A stretch of 42,650 bases of DNA from a virus. The DNA is taken from IMG/VR virus record IMGVR_UViG_3300036852_000135, positions 1 to 42,650 of that record; one strand, given 5' to 3'. Shown in pieces: positions 8,275-16,427 of the stretch. The notes beneath the pieces were generated by a model. It had not been told where the DNA came from, did no database searches, and worked only from the letters and a program-made list of their open reading frames with translations. A program made the translations under genes and the position numbers. How positions within the stretch are numbered: the stretch's first letter is position 1; each line of letters starts with the position of its first letter.

Positions 8275-8840
8275 GGTTGCAGGCTCCGGTAGTAGGTCAC
8301 TTGGGCAACAACGCGATCCATGAACCACTGCCAGGGAAAGTGTGGGCCGGGATCAGTATGGCCGTGATTGGGCGGGTAGACCGCACTGGCCTGGTAGTGG
8401 CCAATGATTCCTTTGGCTCCAGCCTTCAACTCGACGTTGGTCAGATGAACAGCAGGAATCTCATATTTCATGCAGTACTGAGCCGTCACATCTGCGCCAC
8501 GCTCCAGCATTAGCAGGCCATATACGTCCAACCACTCGGCCTCAGTCTGCTCAGCAAATCCGCACAGCTCGATGTGAATGCCGTCACGATTGACGCCATT
8601 AGCTCCGGCAGCTTGGTTGTTATCCAGTACGCACTGCACAACTGAGTCGCTATCTACAACGACGTGCGCTGAACCGCGAGCCTGTGGATTCTGGAACCAT
8701 GCGGCATTGTTCTCTGCGCCGGTGGCCAGCTCCTTGGATTGAGTTGCGTGAATGACCACTAACCGCACGGGTCGCGGCGTAGTCCATTTAATCTGTAGTC
8801 GGGCAGGAATGTAGCGCCAGTTATCTGTCTCGAATGCCAT
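8271..8840 (-). CDS. N-acetylmuramoyl-L-alanine amidase (Amidase_2/PGRP type)
   Basis: This 189-residue endolysin cleaves the amide bond between muramic acid and the peptide stem. Zinc-site residues are visible: His31 in VVIHATQS, His148 in GIIGHYQAS, and HTDPGPHFPW at 161-170, a hallmark of the family. The start at 8840 is set by AAGGAGA six bases upstream, rather than the ATG at 8864. It is coupled to the transglycosylase by an ATGA overlap. There is no wall-binding domain, so it is a single-domain enzyme. Confidence 0.9.
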   Translation of the reverse strand: MAFETDNWRYIPARLQIKWTTPRPVRLVVIHATQSKELATGAENNAAWFQNPQARGSAHVVVDSDSVVQCVLDNNQAAGANGVNRDGIHIELCGFAEQTEAEWLDVYGLLMLERGADVTAQYCMKYEIPAVHLTNVELKAGAKGIIGHYQASAVYPPNHGHTDPGPHFPWQWFMDRVVAQVTYYRSLQP

Positions 8841-9007
8841 TGGCAGTCTCCTTGGTTTAGCCAACCATCAAACCCAACCCATCCCTCACCCGTATTCACG
8901 AGTCCTCTTTGACAAGTTACAACGGGCAGGGGAGAGGTCCGGGTATCTCAAATCTGAATGTGCTGTAAAGGTCTCCTTTCATGGGTATGGGATAAAGCCG
9001 AGTATGA

Positions 9008-9097
9008 TTACCATGTTTTACGATTTGCCCTGATAGCGCAGACGATTGGCCCTGCTACCGTGAACAGGGCCAGCAACAGCAAGCCGCGTCTAATCAC
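9008..9097 (-). CDS. Micro membrane protein (29 residues)
   Basis: A GTG at 9097 lies five bases after GGAGG and overlaps the end of the gene at 9090. The product is a basic N-terminus (IRRG) followed by one hydrophobic helix (LLLLALFTVAGPIVCAI) and a basic tail. This is a plausible single-pass lysis-region peptide. About 167 bases between it and the amidase start hold no other gene that I can support. Confidence 0.5.
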   Translation of the reverse strand: MIRRGLLLLALFTVAGPIVCAIRANRKTW

Positions 9098-9335
9098 CGC
9101 TTCCTCCGGCAGCTAAAGCACCGTCCTTCGCGGTCGCAGAACTCGCTGCGCCACTTGTCGCCGACTTGTTGGCTGATGATGAGCGCTGAGCACGCGGTGC
9201 AGACTTCGATGACTTTGGGCGTTGCGTGCCAGCCTGTGACTTGATGTAGTCGAAGACCATCAGCTTCTCAGTCTCGCCCAGAGCGTTGAACTTGTTGATG
9301 ATGTCAGTAGTTGGTAACACTCGTCTCTTTCCCAT
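9090..9335 (-). CDS. Hypothetical Ser/Ala-rich protein
   Basis: This 81-residue protein has an ordered N-terminus (TTDIINKFNALGETEKLMVFDYIKS) and a low-complexity Ser/Ala/Lys tail. AAGGAG precedes the ATG. I do not recognise a family. Confidence 0.6.
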   Translation of the reverse strand: MGKRRVLPTTDIINKFNALGETEKLMVFDYIKSQAGTQRPKSSKSAPRAQRSSSANKSATSGAASSATAKDGALAAGGSGD

Positions 9336-9347
9336 GTAGTAGTCTCC

Positions 9348-9581
9348 TTATGCTAAGCCCGCCATTGACGGGCAGTTATCAGCTTTATTTGCATGAACTT
9401 GTCGGCAGACGTTGCAATAGATGACCATGCTTTCCTGTCGCTTGGTCAGCCATAACAGAAAGTGGCCCAGCCGCATCTGTTCTAACAGGTAGCGATCACT
9501 CGCCAGTTCCTCAGCTACGTACTGCTTCATTAACTGTTCCAAGTCCTTGAGGTTGATTGTGATTGCCAACTTGGTGCTCAT
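9348..9581 (-). CDS. Hypothetical protein with CxxC motif
   Basis: This 77-residue protein is helical in its first 55 residues and then has YCNVCRQVHANKADNC, a possible zinc site. Its ATG overlaps the stop of the DUF4406-like gene as ATGA, so it is probably translated by coupling. No function is recognised. Confidence 0.6.
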   Translation of the reverse strand: MSTKLAITINLKDLEQLMKQYVAEELASDRYLLEQMRLGHFLLWLTKRQESMVIYCNVCRQVHANKADNCPSMAGLA

Positions 9582-9874
9582 CGCTGCGCCTCCAGTTCAA
9601 GTATGGCAATTCCTAGCACTGAGGCAATGTGGTGCTCAAGTGTCGCACCCTTGGACTTCTCCCAACCATCCAGCATTAGAATATGATCGCAGTCAACGAG
9701 AGCTAAAACGTCCTTCTTCATTGCGTTATAGTAGGTCTCGGTGATTGGGTTAAGCTCAGCAGGACTGACCACTTCAAATCCCAGCTTACGCAGGCGCTCA
9801 GCCGCAGAAGCAAACGCTAGATAGTTCAACTCGGGGAAGCCTGTCATTGGGCCAGCGATGTAGCACTTGGTCAT
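9578..9874 (-). CDS. DUF4406 / nucleoside 2-deoxyribosyltransferase-like protein
   Basis: This 98-residue protein has the Rossmann-like layout of the small deoxyribosyltransferase-like family: CYIAGPMTG at the N-terminus, FEVVSPAEL in the middle, and DCDHILMLDGWEKSKGATLEHHIASVLGI at the C-terminus, where the Asp and the GW.KS.GA..E motif form the active site in relatives. The start is ATG 9874 with AAGG upstream. A TTG two codons earlier is less likely. The proteins are common in phages, where a role in nucleotide metabolism is assumed. Confidence 0.8.
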   Translation of the reverse strand: MTKCYIAGPMTGFPELNYLAFASAAERLRKLGFEVVSPAELNPITETYYNAMKKDVLALVDCDHILMLDGWEKSKGATLEHHIASVLGIAILELEAQR

Positions 9875-9876
9875 AG

Positions 9877-10212
9877 TCAAACCTTAAACCCTTTCAACGT
9901 CTCCAGCGTCCAGATGCGTTGCGGTATTCGATAGCCCTCAGCACATAAGACCTCCAACACCGGACCCACCCACCGCGCGCCGGTTACCACCACAGGCCGT
10001 GGAAACCCTTCGATGTCTGCCACCACGTATTTGCCAGCGCGAATGGCTTTGTTAATTAGTGACGGCCCAAACGTCTGCCCGAAGTACTTCTTGGGCCAGG
10101 TGTCCCTGCCGTACTCGTTGTTGCGTTGGATGTCGAAGTCGAGGACGGGTTCCAGTTGCGGTGGCTCATCTAAGTCACTTGGACTCTGACGACTTGACCA
10201 ATTCAGTCTCAA
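9877..10212 (-). CDS. Hypothetical protein
   Basis: This 111-residue protein has no recognised family. The first in-frame start is a TTG at 10212 that overlaps the previous stop as TTGA, so expression probably depends on coupling. The C-terminal half (KYVVADIEGFPRPVVVTGARWVGPVLEVL) looks like a small beta-rich domain. Confidence 0.55.
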   Translation of the reverse strand: MRLNWSSRQSPSDLDEPPQLEPVLDFDIQRNNEYGRDTWPKKYFGQTFGPSLINKAIRAGKYVVADIEGFPRPVVVTGARWVGPVLEVLCAEGYRIPQRIWTLETLKGFKV

Positions 10213-10601
10213 GGTAATACTACCTCCTGCAAGTCGTCGAGGTCGGACTCTAAGTCTTCGATGATATTACCTAGTGCGTCAACGGCCTCCGCACCAACTT
10301 CCAACTCGCCGCAAATACCTGCCAGTTCAACGTGGCGGTCTTTAAGTAGCGCCAGCTTAGCTTCTAGTGCTCGGTGAGCTTCCACTACCTCGTCAGGGTC
10401 GATGTGTAGACTCTCGTCAACGTGGTCGCCATGGCCTTCACAGGTTGAGCATACGCGACACTTATCGTTGGCCTGTTCCAGCTCATCCACGCACCGCTCC
10501 AGCGCCTCAGCCAGCTGCGACTCACGTGAGTCAAACCCAAAGCTAGCAATGATGGCGTCATTGGCCAGTTGTTTCAGTCGTGCGCGCTCACCTCTGTCCA
10601 T
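10209..10601 (-). CDS. Coiled-coil protein with CxxC zinc motif
   Basis: This 130-residue, strongly acidic protein is mostly coiled coil. A CRVCSTCEGHGDH segment near residue 50 could bind zinc. The start at ATG 10601 follows GGAG. It overlaps the small zinc-ribbon gene at 10588-10746. No function is recognised. Confidence 0.6.
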   Translation of the reverse strand: MDRGERARLKQLANDAIIASFGFDSRESQLAEALERCVDELEQANDKCRVCSTCEGHGDHVDESLHIDPDEVVEAHRALEAKLALLKDRHVELAGICGELEVGAEAVDALGNIIEDLESDLDDLQEVVLP

Positions 10602-10746
10602 CAAACAACTCCCCGTTCACTGGGCCATGCTTACAAACAAACCCGTAGTTGTAGCGACCAATGCGTCGCACCCAAGTGCCAGTGTTATGACAGCGAGGAC
10701 ATATAGGCTTAGGTTTCTTGTCTGGCTTGTCACTTTGTCTACTCAT
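10588..10746 (-). CDS. Small zinc-ribbon protein (52 residues)
   Basis: The product is Lys-rich at its N-terminus and then has CPRCHNTGTW followed by FVCKHG, a minimal zinc-ribbon pattern. It overlaps the RusA-like gene upstream by 8 bases and the coiled-coil gene downstream by 14, which fits the tight packing here. Confidence 0.6.
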   Translation of the reverse strand: MSRQSDKPDKKPKPICPRCHNTGTWVRRIGRYNYGFVCKHGPVNGELFDGQR

Positions 10747-11320
10747 CCCTCTCGCTTCCTAAATCAATTGTCTCATCAAGCTGTGGCATCTGTTGGTCAG
10801 GCGTGGTCACCGCCCAGGCCCACACCCAAGTGCGTTCTCCAATCCCGTCATCGTACCTGCGTCGTAGGTGCAAGTCGCTAATTCGCGCGTCGTTGGTCCA
10901 CCAGCAGGCAATTTGTCCTGCATCCAGGATAGCCCGAGCCACTTTGTCAATGTCGCGACCTGCAGCTGGCACCTGGGCTGCGTTGGACTTAAGATCCCCA
11001 TTAGTCCGGTAGTGAGCTTGTGGGCGAGGAACATAGATTAGGATACTACACGCTACAGCGGAGTTGATTGCCTGCTCAGGTTTACATCTCTGCATCGCAT
11101 CCACTAGCTCCTGTCGCCACGATTTCAAGGCTTTGTCATTAGCGTCCACGATCACCACGCGCTTCAGTTGTGGGTGCAGGAAGCCTTTCTTGGAGCCCTG
11201 GGATTGGGCGGGGCCCCAGACGCAGGCTGAGCCTAGCCATGCAGGCTTATCAGGCACGGAGTCGGGGAGCCGCACTGGCTGCTCGCTGTCCCACTCGTTA
11301 TCAAACAAGTTACTATTCAT
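10739..11320 (-). CDS. RusA-like Holliday junction resolvase (longer copy)
   Basis: This 193-residue protein ends in the RusA signature: GRDIDKVARAILDAG (Asp123, Asp125, Asp133), then TNDARISDL (Asp144), the acidic cluster that binds metal in RusA. The N-terminal about 50 residues are extra compared with a typical RusA of about 120. GGAGCGCAA precedes ATG 11320. The expected role is cutting branched DNA during recombination or before packaging. It lies next to a second RusA-like gene, which is unusual. Confidence 0.75.
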   Translation of the reverse strand: MNSNLFDNEWDSEQPVRLPDSVPDKPAWLGSACVWGPAQSQGSKKGFLHPQLKRVVIVDANDKALKSWRQELVDAMQRCKPEQAINSAVACSILIYVPRPQAHYRTNGDLKSNAAQVPAAGRDIDKVARAILDAGQIACWWTNDARISDLHLRRRYDDGIGERTWVWAWAVTTPDQQMPQLDETIDLGSERDE

Positions 11321-11733
11321 TTGCGCTCCAATTTATGCCCCTCTTCAAGTATCACTACAATTCTATCGTAGTCATACCACTCTTTGCGTCTGACTACCTC
11401 AACTAGCCTACAATCATCCCAGCCCCACTTGCCACAGAGAGTATCAATAACCAGCTTATCCAGGTTTGCATGGTCCACTTTCCTTAGCGCCCCGTTCTTA
11501 ATAAGCCAGCTGGGCGATTGGTACAAGAGAGTTAACTTGTAAGCCTCATAACCTAGCCTACAGGGCAGAATACAAGGACTCATGTGCGTGCGCCACAACA
11601 ATGCCTCATCACTTAGAAACACTCGCCGCTGGTTGTGATTGATCACATACAGGCGGTTGATTGAGGGCGGAAACGAGGGCAGCGAGAATTGCAGCCGCCC
11701 TTTGGTTTCCACTGATGCAACCCCCTCTTGCAT
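11317..11733 (-). CDS. RusA-like Holliday junction resolvase (shorter copy)
   Basis: This 138-residue protein matches RusA along its length: FPPSINRLYVI near the N-terminus, VDHANLDKLVIDTL at residues 86-99 and WDDCRLVEVVRRKEWY at 105-120, giving the conserved acidic residues (Asp87, Asp92, Asp97, Asp106/107). The ATG at 11733 overlaps the previous stop. A GTG at 11712 behind GAGGGGG is an alternative start. It is divergent from its neighbour at 10739, so this is not a recent duplication. Confidence 0.75.
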   Translation of the reverse strand: MQEGVASVETKGRLQFSLPSFPPSINRLYVINHNQRRVFLSDEALLWRTHMSPCILPCRLGYEAYKLTLLYQSPSWLIKNGALRKVDHANLDKLVIDTLCGKWGWDDCRLVEVVRRKEWYDYDRIVVILEEGHKLERK

Positions 11734-12392
11734 CAACTTGCGGCGGCCTCCACTTGTGACGCGGGCGCACTAGCTTTCTTGGGCTTGTACACAAGCACGT
11801 TCTCGTACTCGTCAACCCGCTCATACTTGCCAGTTGACTTGTTTTTGACCTGCTTGCGATCTTTCTTGATGTCTGCGGTGACCGATTGGCCCACCAGCCC
11901 CGCCCGGAAGGCCGCATCGTTCTTGGGGGCTGGGTTAGTCTTCAGACCCAATGCAAGCAGGAATGCATTGTAATCCCCGAAGAAGCCTCCCGACGGGTCG
12001 TAGTAATTTGTAGGCTTACCGGCTGCATTGGTCGAGAAGTCATACGCGCCCCGATTGACCGCAAATCCGATTCTCGGAAAGAAATGCTTGTTCTTATACT
12101 TGCCCTTGCCGTCGGTTCCTTTGCTCCCCACTACAAGCATCAATTCCATGCGGGCAGTCTTCCATTCGGTCTCCCCGTCGGGCACGTACTTGTCAACTTT
12201 CACTGACTTGATGACTAGCTCGACGTCATTACAAGGTTCAATGACGTCCGAGCCGCCAACCATTTGTTCGGCTTTGCTAACGTCCTCTCCGTCGACACTG
12301 AAATCATCTTCCTCGGTTCCTTCCTTGACCCAGCCTAGGGTGTCATCAATTTCCTCTGCTACATCGCTATCTGTTCCATCGTAGGTATCCAT
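11733..12392 (-). CDS. Putative single-stranded DNA-binding protein of the recombination module
   Basis: This 219-residue protein has an acidic first third (DVAEEIDDTLGWVKEGTEEDDF), a central beta-rich core with conserved-looking aromatics (NKHFFPRIGFAVNRGAYDFS, GGFFGDYNAFLLALGL) and a VTADIKKDRKQVKNKSTGKYERVDEYENV segment near the end. That layout resembles the DUF669/SSB-like proteins encoded next to Sak4-type ATPases. AAGGAG precedes the ATG. The call is by context and general shape, not by a diagnostic motif. Confidence 0.55.
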   Translation of the reverse strand: MDTYDGTDSDVAEEIDDTLGWVKEGTEEDDFSVDGEDVSKAEQMVGGSDVIEPCNDVELVIKSVKVDKYVPDGETEWKTARMELMLVVGSKGTDGKGKYKNKHFFPRIGFAVNRGAYDFSTNAAGKPTNYYDPSGGFFGDYNAFLLALGLKTNPAPKNDAAFRAGLVGQSVTADIKKDRKQVKNKSTGKYERVDEYENVLVYKPKKASAPASQVEAAAS

Positions 12393-12434
12393 TGCTTAAG
12401 CTCCTTTAGTTAGTCAGGTTACTTGTTGTTCAAG

Positions 12435-13427
12435 TTACTTAATTGTACTAGTAGTCTTCACACTAGCGGCCTTGCTCTCAGGTTCCGACTGAGCAGCGTT
12501 AGTAGAAGTGTTTGCAGGCTTGGTGTCCGTATTGGCAATCTTGGCTACTATGGTCTTATACAAGTTGCCATTTGTTAGCCGTAGCGTACCCAGGCCAAAC
12601 CTGTTCTTAGCCAGGATCGTAGTATCTAACGACTCGCTACGGGTGCGGCGACAGTAGGCGTAGTACTCGACAACTTCCTTACCGTCTCGCTGCTCCAAGC
12701 GATCTTCAAGGTAAATCATTGCACTGGGTAGACCGGCAATACGTTGGCGGAAACTACCGAGCACCTGAGGCGACAAGTCGCTATCTAAATCCACCTGACG
12801 CTTGCCCGCTGCTGCCTGCTCTTGTTGTTGCGGAGTTCGTTGCACTTGCATACCTTCGATTGTGTTCTTCGACTCCCGCTGAACGTGTGAGCTAACTACG
12901 ACGTTGAGCCGGTCTCTCGTGGCAAGTGGTAAGAGATTCTGCAGCACCAGGTGGTCTAAGTAAGACCCCAACGCATCGTACCAACCACGCTGGTCCGACT
13001 CCTTGCGATCCATTCCCTGTTTCTCGGTCCAGACCACACCCTTACTCTCACAAATTTGCGTCCACTTGAGGGTGGCAAGATAATTGAACCCGTCAACAAA
13101 AATAGTCTCAATTTGTTTCTCGCCCAGTGGTCCCAACTTGCGAGCAAGGGCGATAGCTCCGTAAATACTTCGTTCGCTGGGCTTCTCGGTGTACTGGAAC
13201 ACCTCGTTTAACGGAATTCCATTCATTGGCACCTGAATAACCAAGTTATCAATGTACTTCTGGTTTTCCGGTTGTCTAAGCACGTCAGCACCGGTCGGGT
13301 CAAAGGTAACAATCATCACCTTAGGGAAGGTCATCCCCTGCAGGGTCTTGCCGCTCCCGGCTCCACCGTTCAACCACACAGTCAGACCATTGGGTTTGAG
13401 AAACTCGTCTCTGTTTACAAAGGGCAT
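12435..13427 (-). CDS. Sak4-like recombination ATPase (RecA-fold AAA)
   Basis: This 330-residue protein has Walker A at GGAGSGKT (21-28) and Walker B at ETIFVDGFN (Asp112), followed by LNVVVSSHVQRE, a sensor-like strand. The short RecA core with these motifs and the flanking nuclease and ssDNA-binding genes match phage Sak4-type single-strand annealing or recombinase proteins. The last 40 residues are a Ser/Thr/Asn-rich tail. It probably anneals or loads on ssDNA during phage recombination. Confidence 0.75.
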   Translation of the reverse strand: MPFVNRDEFLKPNGLTVWLNGGAGSGKTLQGMTFPKVMIVTFDPTGADVLRQPENQKYIDNLVIQVPMNGIPLNEVFQYTEKPSERSIYGAIALARKLGPLGEKQIETIFVDGFNYLATLKWTQICESKGVVWTEKQGMDRKESDQRGWYDALGSYLDHLVLQNLLPLATRDRLNVVVSSHVQRESKNTIEGMQVQRTPQQQEQAAAGKRQVDLDSDLSPQVLGSFRQRIAGLPSAMIYLEDRLEQRDGKEVVEYYAYCRRTRSESLDTTILAKNRFGLGTLRLTNGNLYKTIVAKIANTDTKPANTSTNAAQSEPESKAASVKTTSTIK

Positions 13428-13438
13428 TTGTTATCTTT

Positions 13439-14464
13439 CTACGCTTCTGCGTCCTCAATTGTGTCATCACTTAAATCAACTTCGTAGTCGGGTTGCTTAG
13501 GCCGCGTACTATCACACCCACCCTCATGCTCAGGCTCCAACCAACACCGTTCACCGTCAACCAACTCCAAACACCTCCGCACGTAGTACTGCTCAACAAG
13601 CATAGCGTCTTTAGGATATGAATAACCAGCTGAACACAATCGGTGATAGGGACACACCATCTCGCCGCGCACACATTGATCGGTGTTGTAGCTCCAGCTA
13701 CCTTGCTTCTTATCCAACTCAATCTTAGCTACCCAATTGGCAAAGCTACTACGCTCCGCACTCACGGCCTCAGCATTCGGGTTAAACAACCACCGCTTGA
13801 AATCAAACCAATCTCCGGCTGGCAATTGCACGCCTTTGTCAGGTCCTGAACGAGGCGTGTAAGCCTTGCTACGGTGGCGGAAACTTGCGGCGTTGATGTA
13901 GAAGCCGGCTACTTCTCCGTGCAGTTCTTGCAACCTAGCCACGTAACTACGCACCTGTGAGTGGGGGTCAAACTGTGAGGCATACTTAGCATCCAAGTAC
14001 TTCCCAGTTGATTTGTTGTCTACTCCGTACACAAGCCCATCCCGCCTGTCTCTCACTACCAAATCAAGTACCACAACCCGATCCCCATCCTCGTTAGTAT
14101 CCCTGTCCTGCACCGCCAGCACTTCCCACTGACTATCGTCCTCACGCCACTTCTCAACGTAGGCTGGGATAGCTTGCAAACCATTAGCGAGCGACTTACC
14201 AGGTGACCAGAAGGGTAGCTGGGCGGGGTACTCGCTGGCTGGGTAACTAGCAACAAAGGCTTGTTGTGCCTCGGTAACTGAACCACCTTGATAGTGGGTG
14301 TTTAGCGCGCAGTCCCACGCCTTCCCGTACCTTAGATCATGCTCTGACTCTTGTAAGGGAGACAGACAAGCTACGTACTTGAAGAAGTAGCGAGTCGGAC
14401 AAGCTGCGTAGGTCTGGATTGACGAGTAGGAATAGGGACGCGACTTATTTGCGATTACCGACAT
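13439..14464 (-). CDS. Cas4/RecB-like PD-(D/E)XK exonuclease with Fe-S cysteines
   Basis: This 341-residue nuclease starts at ATG 14464. An upstream ATG at 14506 lacks support. Nuclease motifs are VVVLDLVVRD (Asp134), GVDNKSTGK (Asp149, Lys151) and QVRSYVARL (motif with Gln170 and Tyr174). Cys22 in YAACPTRYF and Cys264, Cys271 and Cys277 in CVRGEMVCPYHRLC match the split four-cysteine 4Fe-4S site of Cas4/AddB. It probably resects DNA ends for the adjacent Sak4-like protein. Confidence 0.85.
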   Translation of the reverse strand: MSVIANKSRPYSYSSIQTYAACPTRYFFKYVACLSPLQESEHDLRYGKAWDCALNTHYQGGSVTEAQQAFVASYPASEYPAQLPFWSPGKSLANGLQAIPAYVEKWREDDSQWEVLAVQDRDTNEDGDRVVVLDLVVRDRRDGLVYGVDNKSTGKYLDAKYASQFDPHSQVRSYVARLQELHGEVAGFYINAASFRHRSKAYTPRSGPDKGVQLPAGDWFDFKRWLFNPNAEAVSAERSSFANWVAKIELDKKQGSWSYNTDQCVRGEMVCPYHRLCSAGYSYPKDAMLVEQYYVRRCLELVDGERCWLEPEHEGGCDSTRPKQPDYEVDLSDDTIEDAEA

Positions 14465-14533
14465 GAAATGAAATCCTCTCACTTGCAGGCGGCACCGGCG
14501 GCCCACTTCTCTTAGGATTGTTACTACTGATAG

Positions 14534-14635
14534 CTAGGTTAAGAATACAATACCATCAGGGGTGATACTCCAGCCCCAATCGGGCTCGGGTTCACCTAGC
14601 TCGACTTCGCTTGACTCCATCTCCTCGACTTGCAT
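14534..14635 (-). CDS. Small acidic peptide (33 residues)
   Basis: ATG 14635 follows AAGGAG at an 8-base spacing. The product is acidic, with a W-G-W core (EPEPDWGWSITPDGIVFL). It overlaps the zinc-ribbon gene at 14596-14709 in a different frame. It is real on ribosome-site grounds. Function unknown. Confidence 0.5.
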   Translation of the reverse strand: MQVEEMESSEVELGEPEPDWGWSITPDGIVFLT

Positions 14636-14709
14636 TCGGGACACTCCTTTGGTTGGGCTACCTTACTAATCCACTTGTAACCGCAACGTCTGCATCTGAG
14701 TTTCTTCAT
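14596..14709 (-). CDS. Rubredoxin-like zinc-ribbon micro-protein (37 residues)
   Basis: Four cysteines in two knuckles (LRCRRCGYKW and KECPECKSRRW) with a basic background make a complete zinc ribbon. The protein at 30060-30287 begins with a similar ribbon. It is the first gene after the strong promoter at 14718-14747. Its ATG lies only 8 bases beyond the -10, so the message would be leaderless or nearly so. Confidence 0.65.
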   Translation of the reverse strand: MKKLRCRRCGYKWISKVAQPKECPECKSRRWSQAKSS

Positions 14710-14717
14710 GGGCGCTC

Positions 14718-14747
14718 ATCATAATCATAGCTACCACGGCCTGTCAA
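14718..14747 (-). promoter_or_regulatory. Sigma-70-like promoter for the recombination and lysis module
   Basis: On the - strand a perfect TTGACA (14747-14742) is followed after 18 bp by TATGAT (14723-14718), five of six matches to the -10 consensus. It faces left, directly before the zinc-ribbon gene. Confidence 0.7.
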
Positions 14748-14760
14748 GCTAAATCTTCAC

Positions 14761-14781
14761 TACCTGTCACTCTATCAGGTA
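14761..14781. promoter_or_regulatory. Operator-like dyad upstream of the promoter
   Basis: TACCTG and CAGGTA form a perfect inverted repeat with 9 bases between, 14 bp upstream of the -35. This is a plausible binding site for an activator or repressor. No U-tract suggests a terminator. Confidence 0.4.
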
Positions 14782-14842
14782 CGCTTACTGATGAAGTAGT
14801 AGCGGCGTCAGATTTGGATCGCAATTGTAGGAGAGCGTCAAC

Positions 14843-15235
14843 TCATTCGCTCAATATCTCGCATCTGTCAAACTCTTCGTCTTCACTCGTGGCCCAATCA
14901 ACCGCCGCGTCAACAACCGCATCCATTCGACGCTGAACTTCGGCAACGAGATCGTCTCTTGGGGCACCTGTAGAGGGTAGAGTAGCGGGCGGCGATTCTA
15001 ACGCGGCGAAGAATGCGCAACATACCTGGTTGTAGCTAAGGTCATAATTGCGAGTCAGAAGCCATTCGGTACACGCTGAACGTACCAGCGCGGCAGCGAG
15101 ACTTGTTTTTGGCAGACTATCTACTCCGTCCTTGCGTTCTTCTGGGGTGAGCACGATTGGACCACACGCAGGTAGCCGTACAGCGAAATACGCCGTCAAG
15201 TCTTCAATCTCTTTTTGATATCGCTCACTCGGCAT
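14843..15235 (-). CDS. Hypothetical protein
   Basis: This 130-residue, mostly helical, acidic protein has no recognised family. The GCAGGAGGG ribosome site lies inside the end of the upstream gene. It is the last gene of the early leftward array before the internal promoter. Confidence 0.6.
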   Translation of the reverse strand: MPSERYQKEIEDLTAYFAVRLPACGPIVLTPEERKDGVDSLPKTSLAAALVRSACTEWLLTRNYDLSYNQVCCAFFAALESPPATLPSTGAPRDDLVAEVQRRMDAVVDAAVDWATSEDEEFDRCEILSE

Positions 15236-15437
15236 TCTCTTTCCCTCCTGCTATACGTTTCAATTCGGTTAGCAACACCATCGCCAACGCTTCAGGATCG
15301 GGAAGCCAGATGACGTCCCCACTAGTGAACCCCATTTGATTTGGGTTAGCAAAGCGTCGTGGCAGTAACCCTAAACGCCCGTCAGCGACTACTACGACTA
15401 CTACGTCAAGCATATTTCCGGTTTGAACCATAACCAT
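15225..15437 (-). CDS. Hypothetical protein
   Basis: This 70-residue protein begins with a run of Val (LDVVVVVVADGRLGLLPRR) and reads like a small beta-alpha domain ending in a helix (EALAMVLLTELKRIAGG). GGAGGG precedes ATG 15437. Function unknown. Confidence 0.6.
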   Translation of the reverse strand: MVMVQTGNMLDVVVVVVADGRLGLLPRRFANPNQMGFTSGDVIWLPDPEALAMVLLTELKRIAGGKENAE

Positions 15438-15825
15438 TTACTTTCCCTCCTGCGCTCTCCAAGGCGGTGATCCGCGGCTTTAGTACGCCCTTACGTTTAC
15501 GTTCACTTTCGCGCCGCATTGTCTGGTGTTTCTCGCAGTAGCGTAAGTATGTAGTCTTGGAGTTTTTATTAGTTGATGGTGCAGCCTGTTTTCCGCATGA
15601 CTGACATAAACCATTAGCGCGTCGCTCTGCGGATCGCCGTGCGGCTCTTTCTTTTCTGGCGGTTGCGTGTTGTTTTTTAATCTCATCGCGTTTTGCCTTT
15701 CGCTCAATACGCGCCCGCTCTTCCTTCAAAAGTCGCAACTCCGCCCGTAACCGCTCTTGCTTTTGCTGTGCGCGATCAAGTTCGTCCTGTATCGCTCTTA
15801 CTTTTCTCTCGTACTGATTACTCAT
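15406..15825 (-). CDS. Basic coiled-coil protein with CxxC/CxxxH motif
   Basis: This 139-residue protein is extremely rich in Arg, Lys and Glu. Residues 5-70 form a continuous charged helix, then LCQSCGKQ and YCEKHQ make a possible zinc site, followed by a basic tail. It may bind nucleic acid. It overlaps the next gene by 32 bases and starts inside the end of the previous one. Confidence 0.55.
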   Translation of the reverse strand: MSNQYERKVRAIQDELDRAQQKQERLRAELRLLKEERARIERKAKRDEIKKQHATARKERAARRSAERRANGLCQSCGKQAAPSTNKNSKTTYLRYCEKHQTMRRESERKRKGVLKPRITALESAGGKVNGYGSNRKYA

Positions 15826-16036
15826 CAATCGGTTGCCACTTCATTGCTGCACCTACACAGTGCCTGGCGATAATTTCTTGCCAGTCTTGAGTATGGTCAC
15901 GAACGACGTATTTGAAACCGCCAACACGTTCTATCTCAGCGGTGATCTCTTCCGCAGCCTGTCTGTGGTCACAGCGGGGTGAGGGGAACTCGCACTTACA
16001 GAGACACTGCTTGTCGTGGTCGTTAGGGGTTGCCAT
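15818..16036 (-). CDS. Small Cys-rich hypothetical protein
   Basis: This 72-residue protein has a cluster CLCKCEFPSPRCDH near the N-terminus and GFKYVVRDHTQDWQEIIARH afterwards. ATG 16036 overlaps the upstream stop region. A longer frame to 16090 exists, but lies fully inside the upstream gene. Function unknown. Confidence 0.5.
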   Translation of the reverse strand: MATPNDHDKQCLCKCEFPSPRCDHRQAAEEITAEIERVGGFKYVVRDHTQDWQEIIARHCVGAAMKWQPIDE

Positions 16037-16427
16037 AATAAATCCACACTTGGCAGGTACCGTCAATCGTGGGCCGGTTTCTGTGTCCACACTTCAAACA
16101 TTTATCCGTAGAGACGGCTGGCTGGGCGGTGGGAATTAGCGACAACAGAAACGCGATGTCGGTGTTGTACCAAGGCCGACAGTTACGGGCTAAGTCTGCG
16201 CGGATTGTTTCCAGCCGTTTCGCATCTTTGCGATCACCTACTACTGAGGAGCGGGCTACTGGCGCGTATTCGACAACCGTGCGCGGCGAACATTCAAACA
16301 TGCGCGGGCCGGGATAACTCGTGGCCGTTTCTTTAGAGACGAACGGTGTGACACCCCATTCGCCAACTACGGCGTACAGGTGTTCGGGTGCTTCAGGGAG
16401 TTCGGATGCAGGCTTGTTATCTGTCAT
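16023..16427 (-). CDS. Hypothetical protein with C-terminal zinc knuckle
   Basis: This 134-residue protein has an HLYAVVGEWGVTPFVSKETA segment near the N-terminus and a DKCLKCGHRNRPTIDGTC zinc-type motif near the end. AAAGGTAACACC precedes ATG 16427. Similar early phage proteins are common but unnamed. Confidence 0.6.
   Translation of the reverse strand: MTDNKPASELPEAPEHLYAVVGEWGVTPFVSKETATSYPGPRMFECSPRTVVEYAPVARSSVVGDRKDAKRLETIRADLARNCRPWYNTDIAFLLSLIPTAQPAVSTDKCLKCGHRNRPTIDGTCQVWIYYGNP

Noticed and set aside
13439-14464. CRISPR-associated Cas4
   Set aside because: The nuclease has Cas4-like cysteines but lies beside Sak4-like, ssDNA-binding and RusA-like genes with no cas genes, so a phage recombination exonuclease is more likely.
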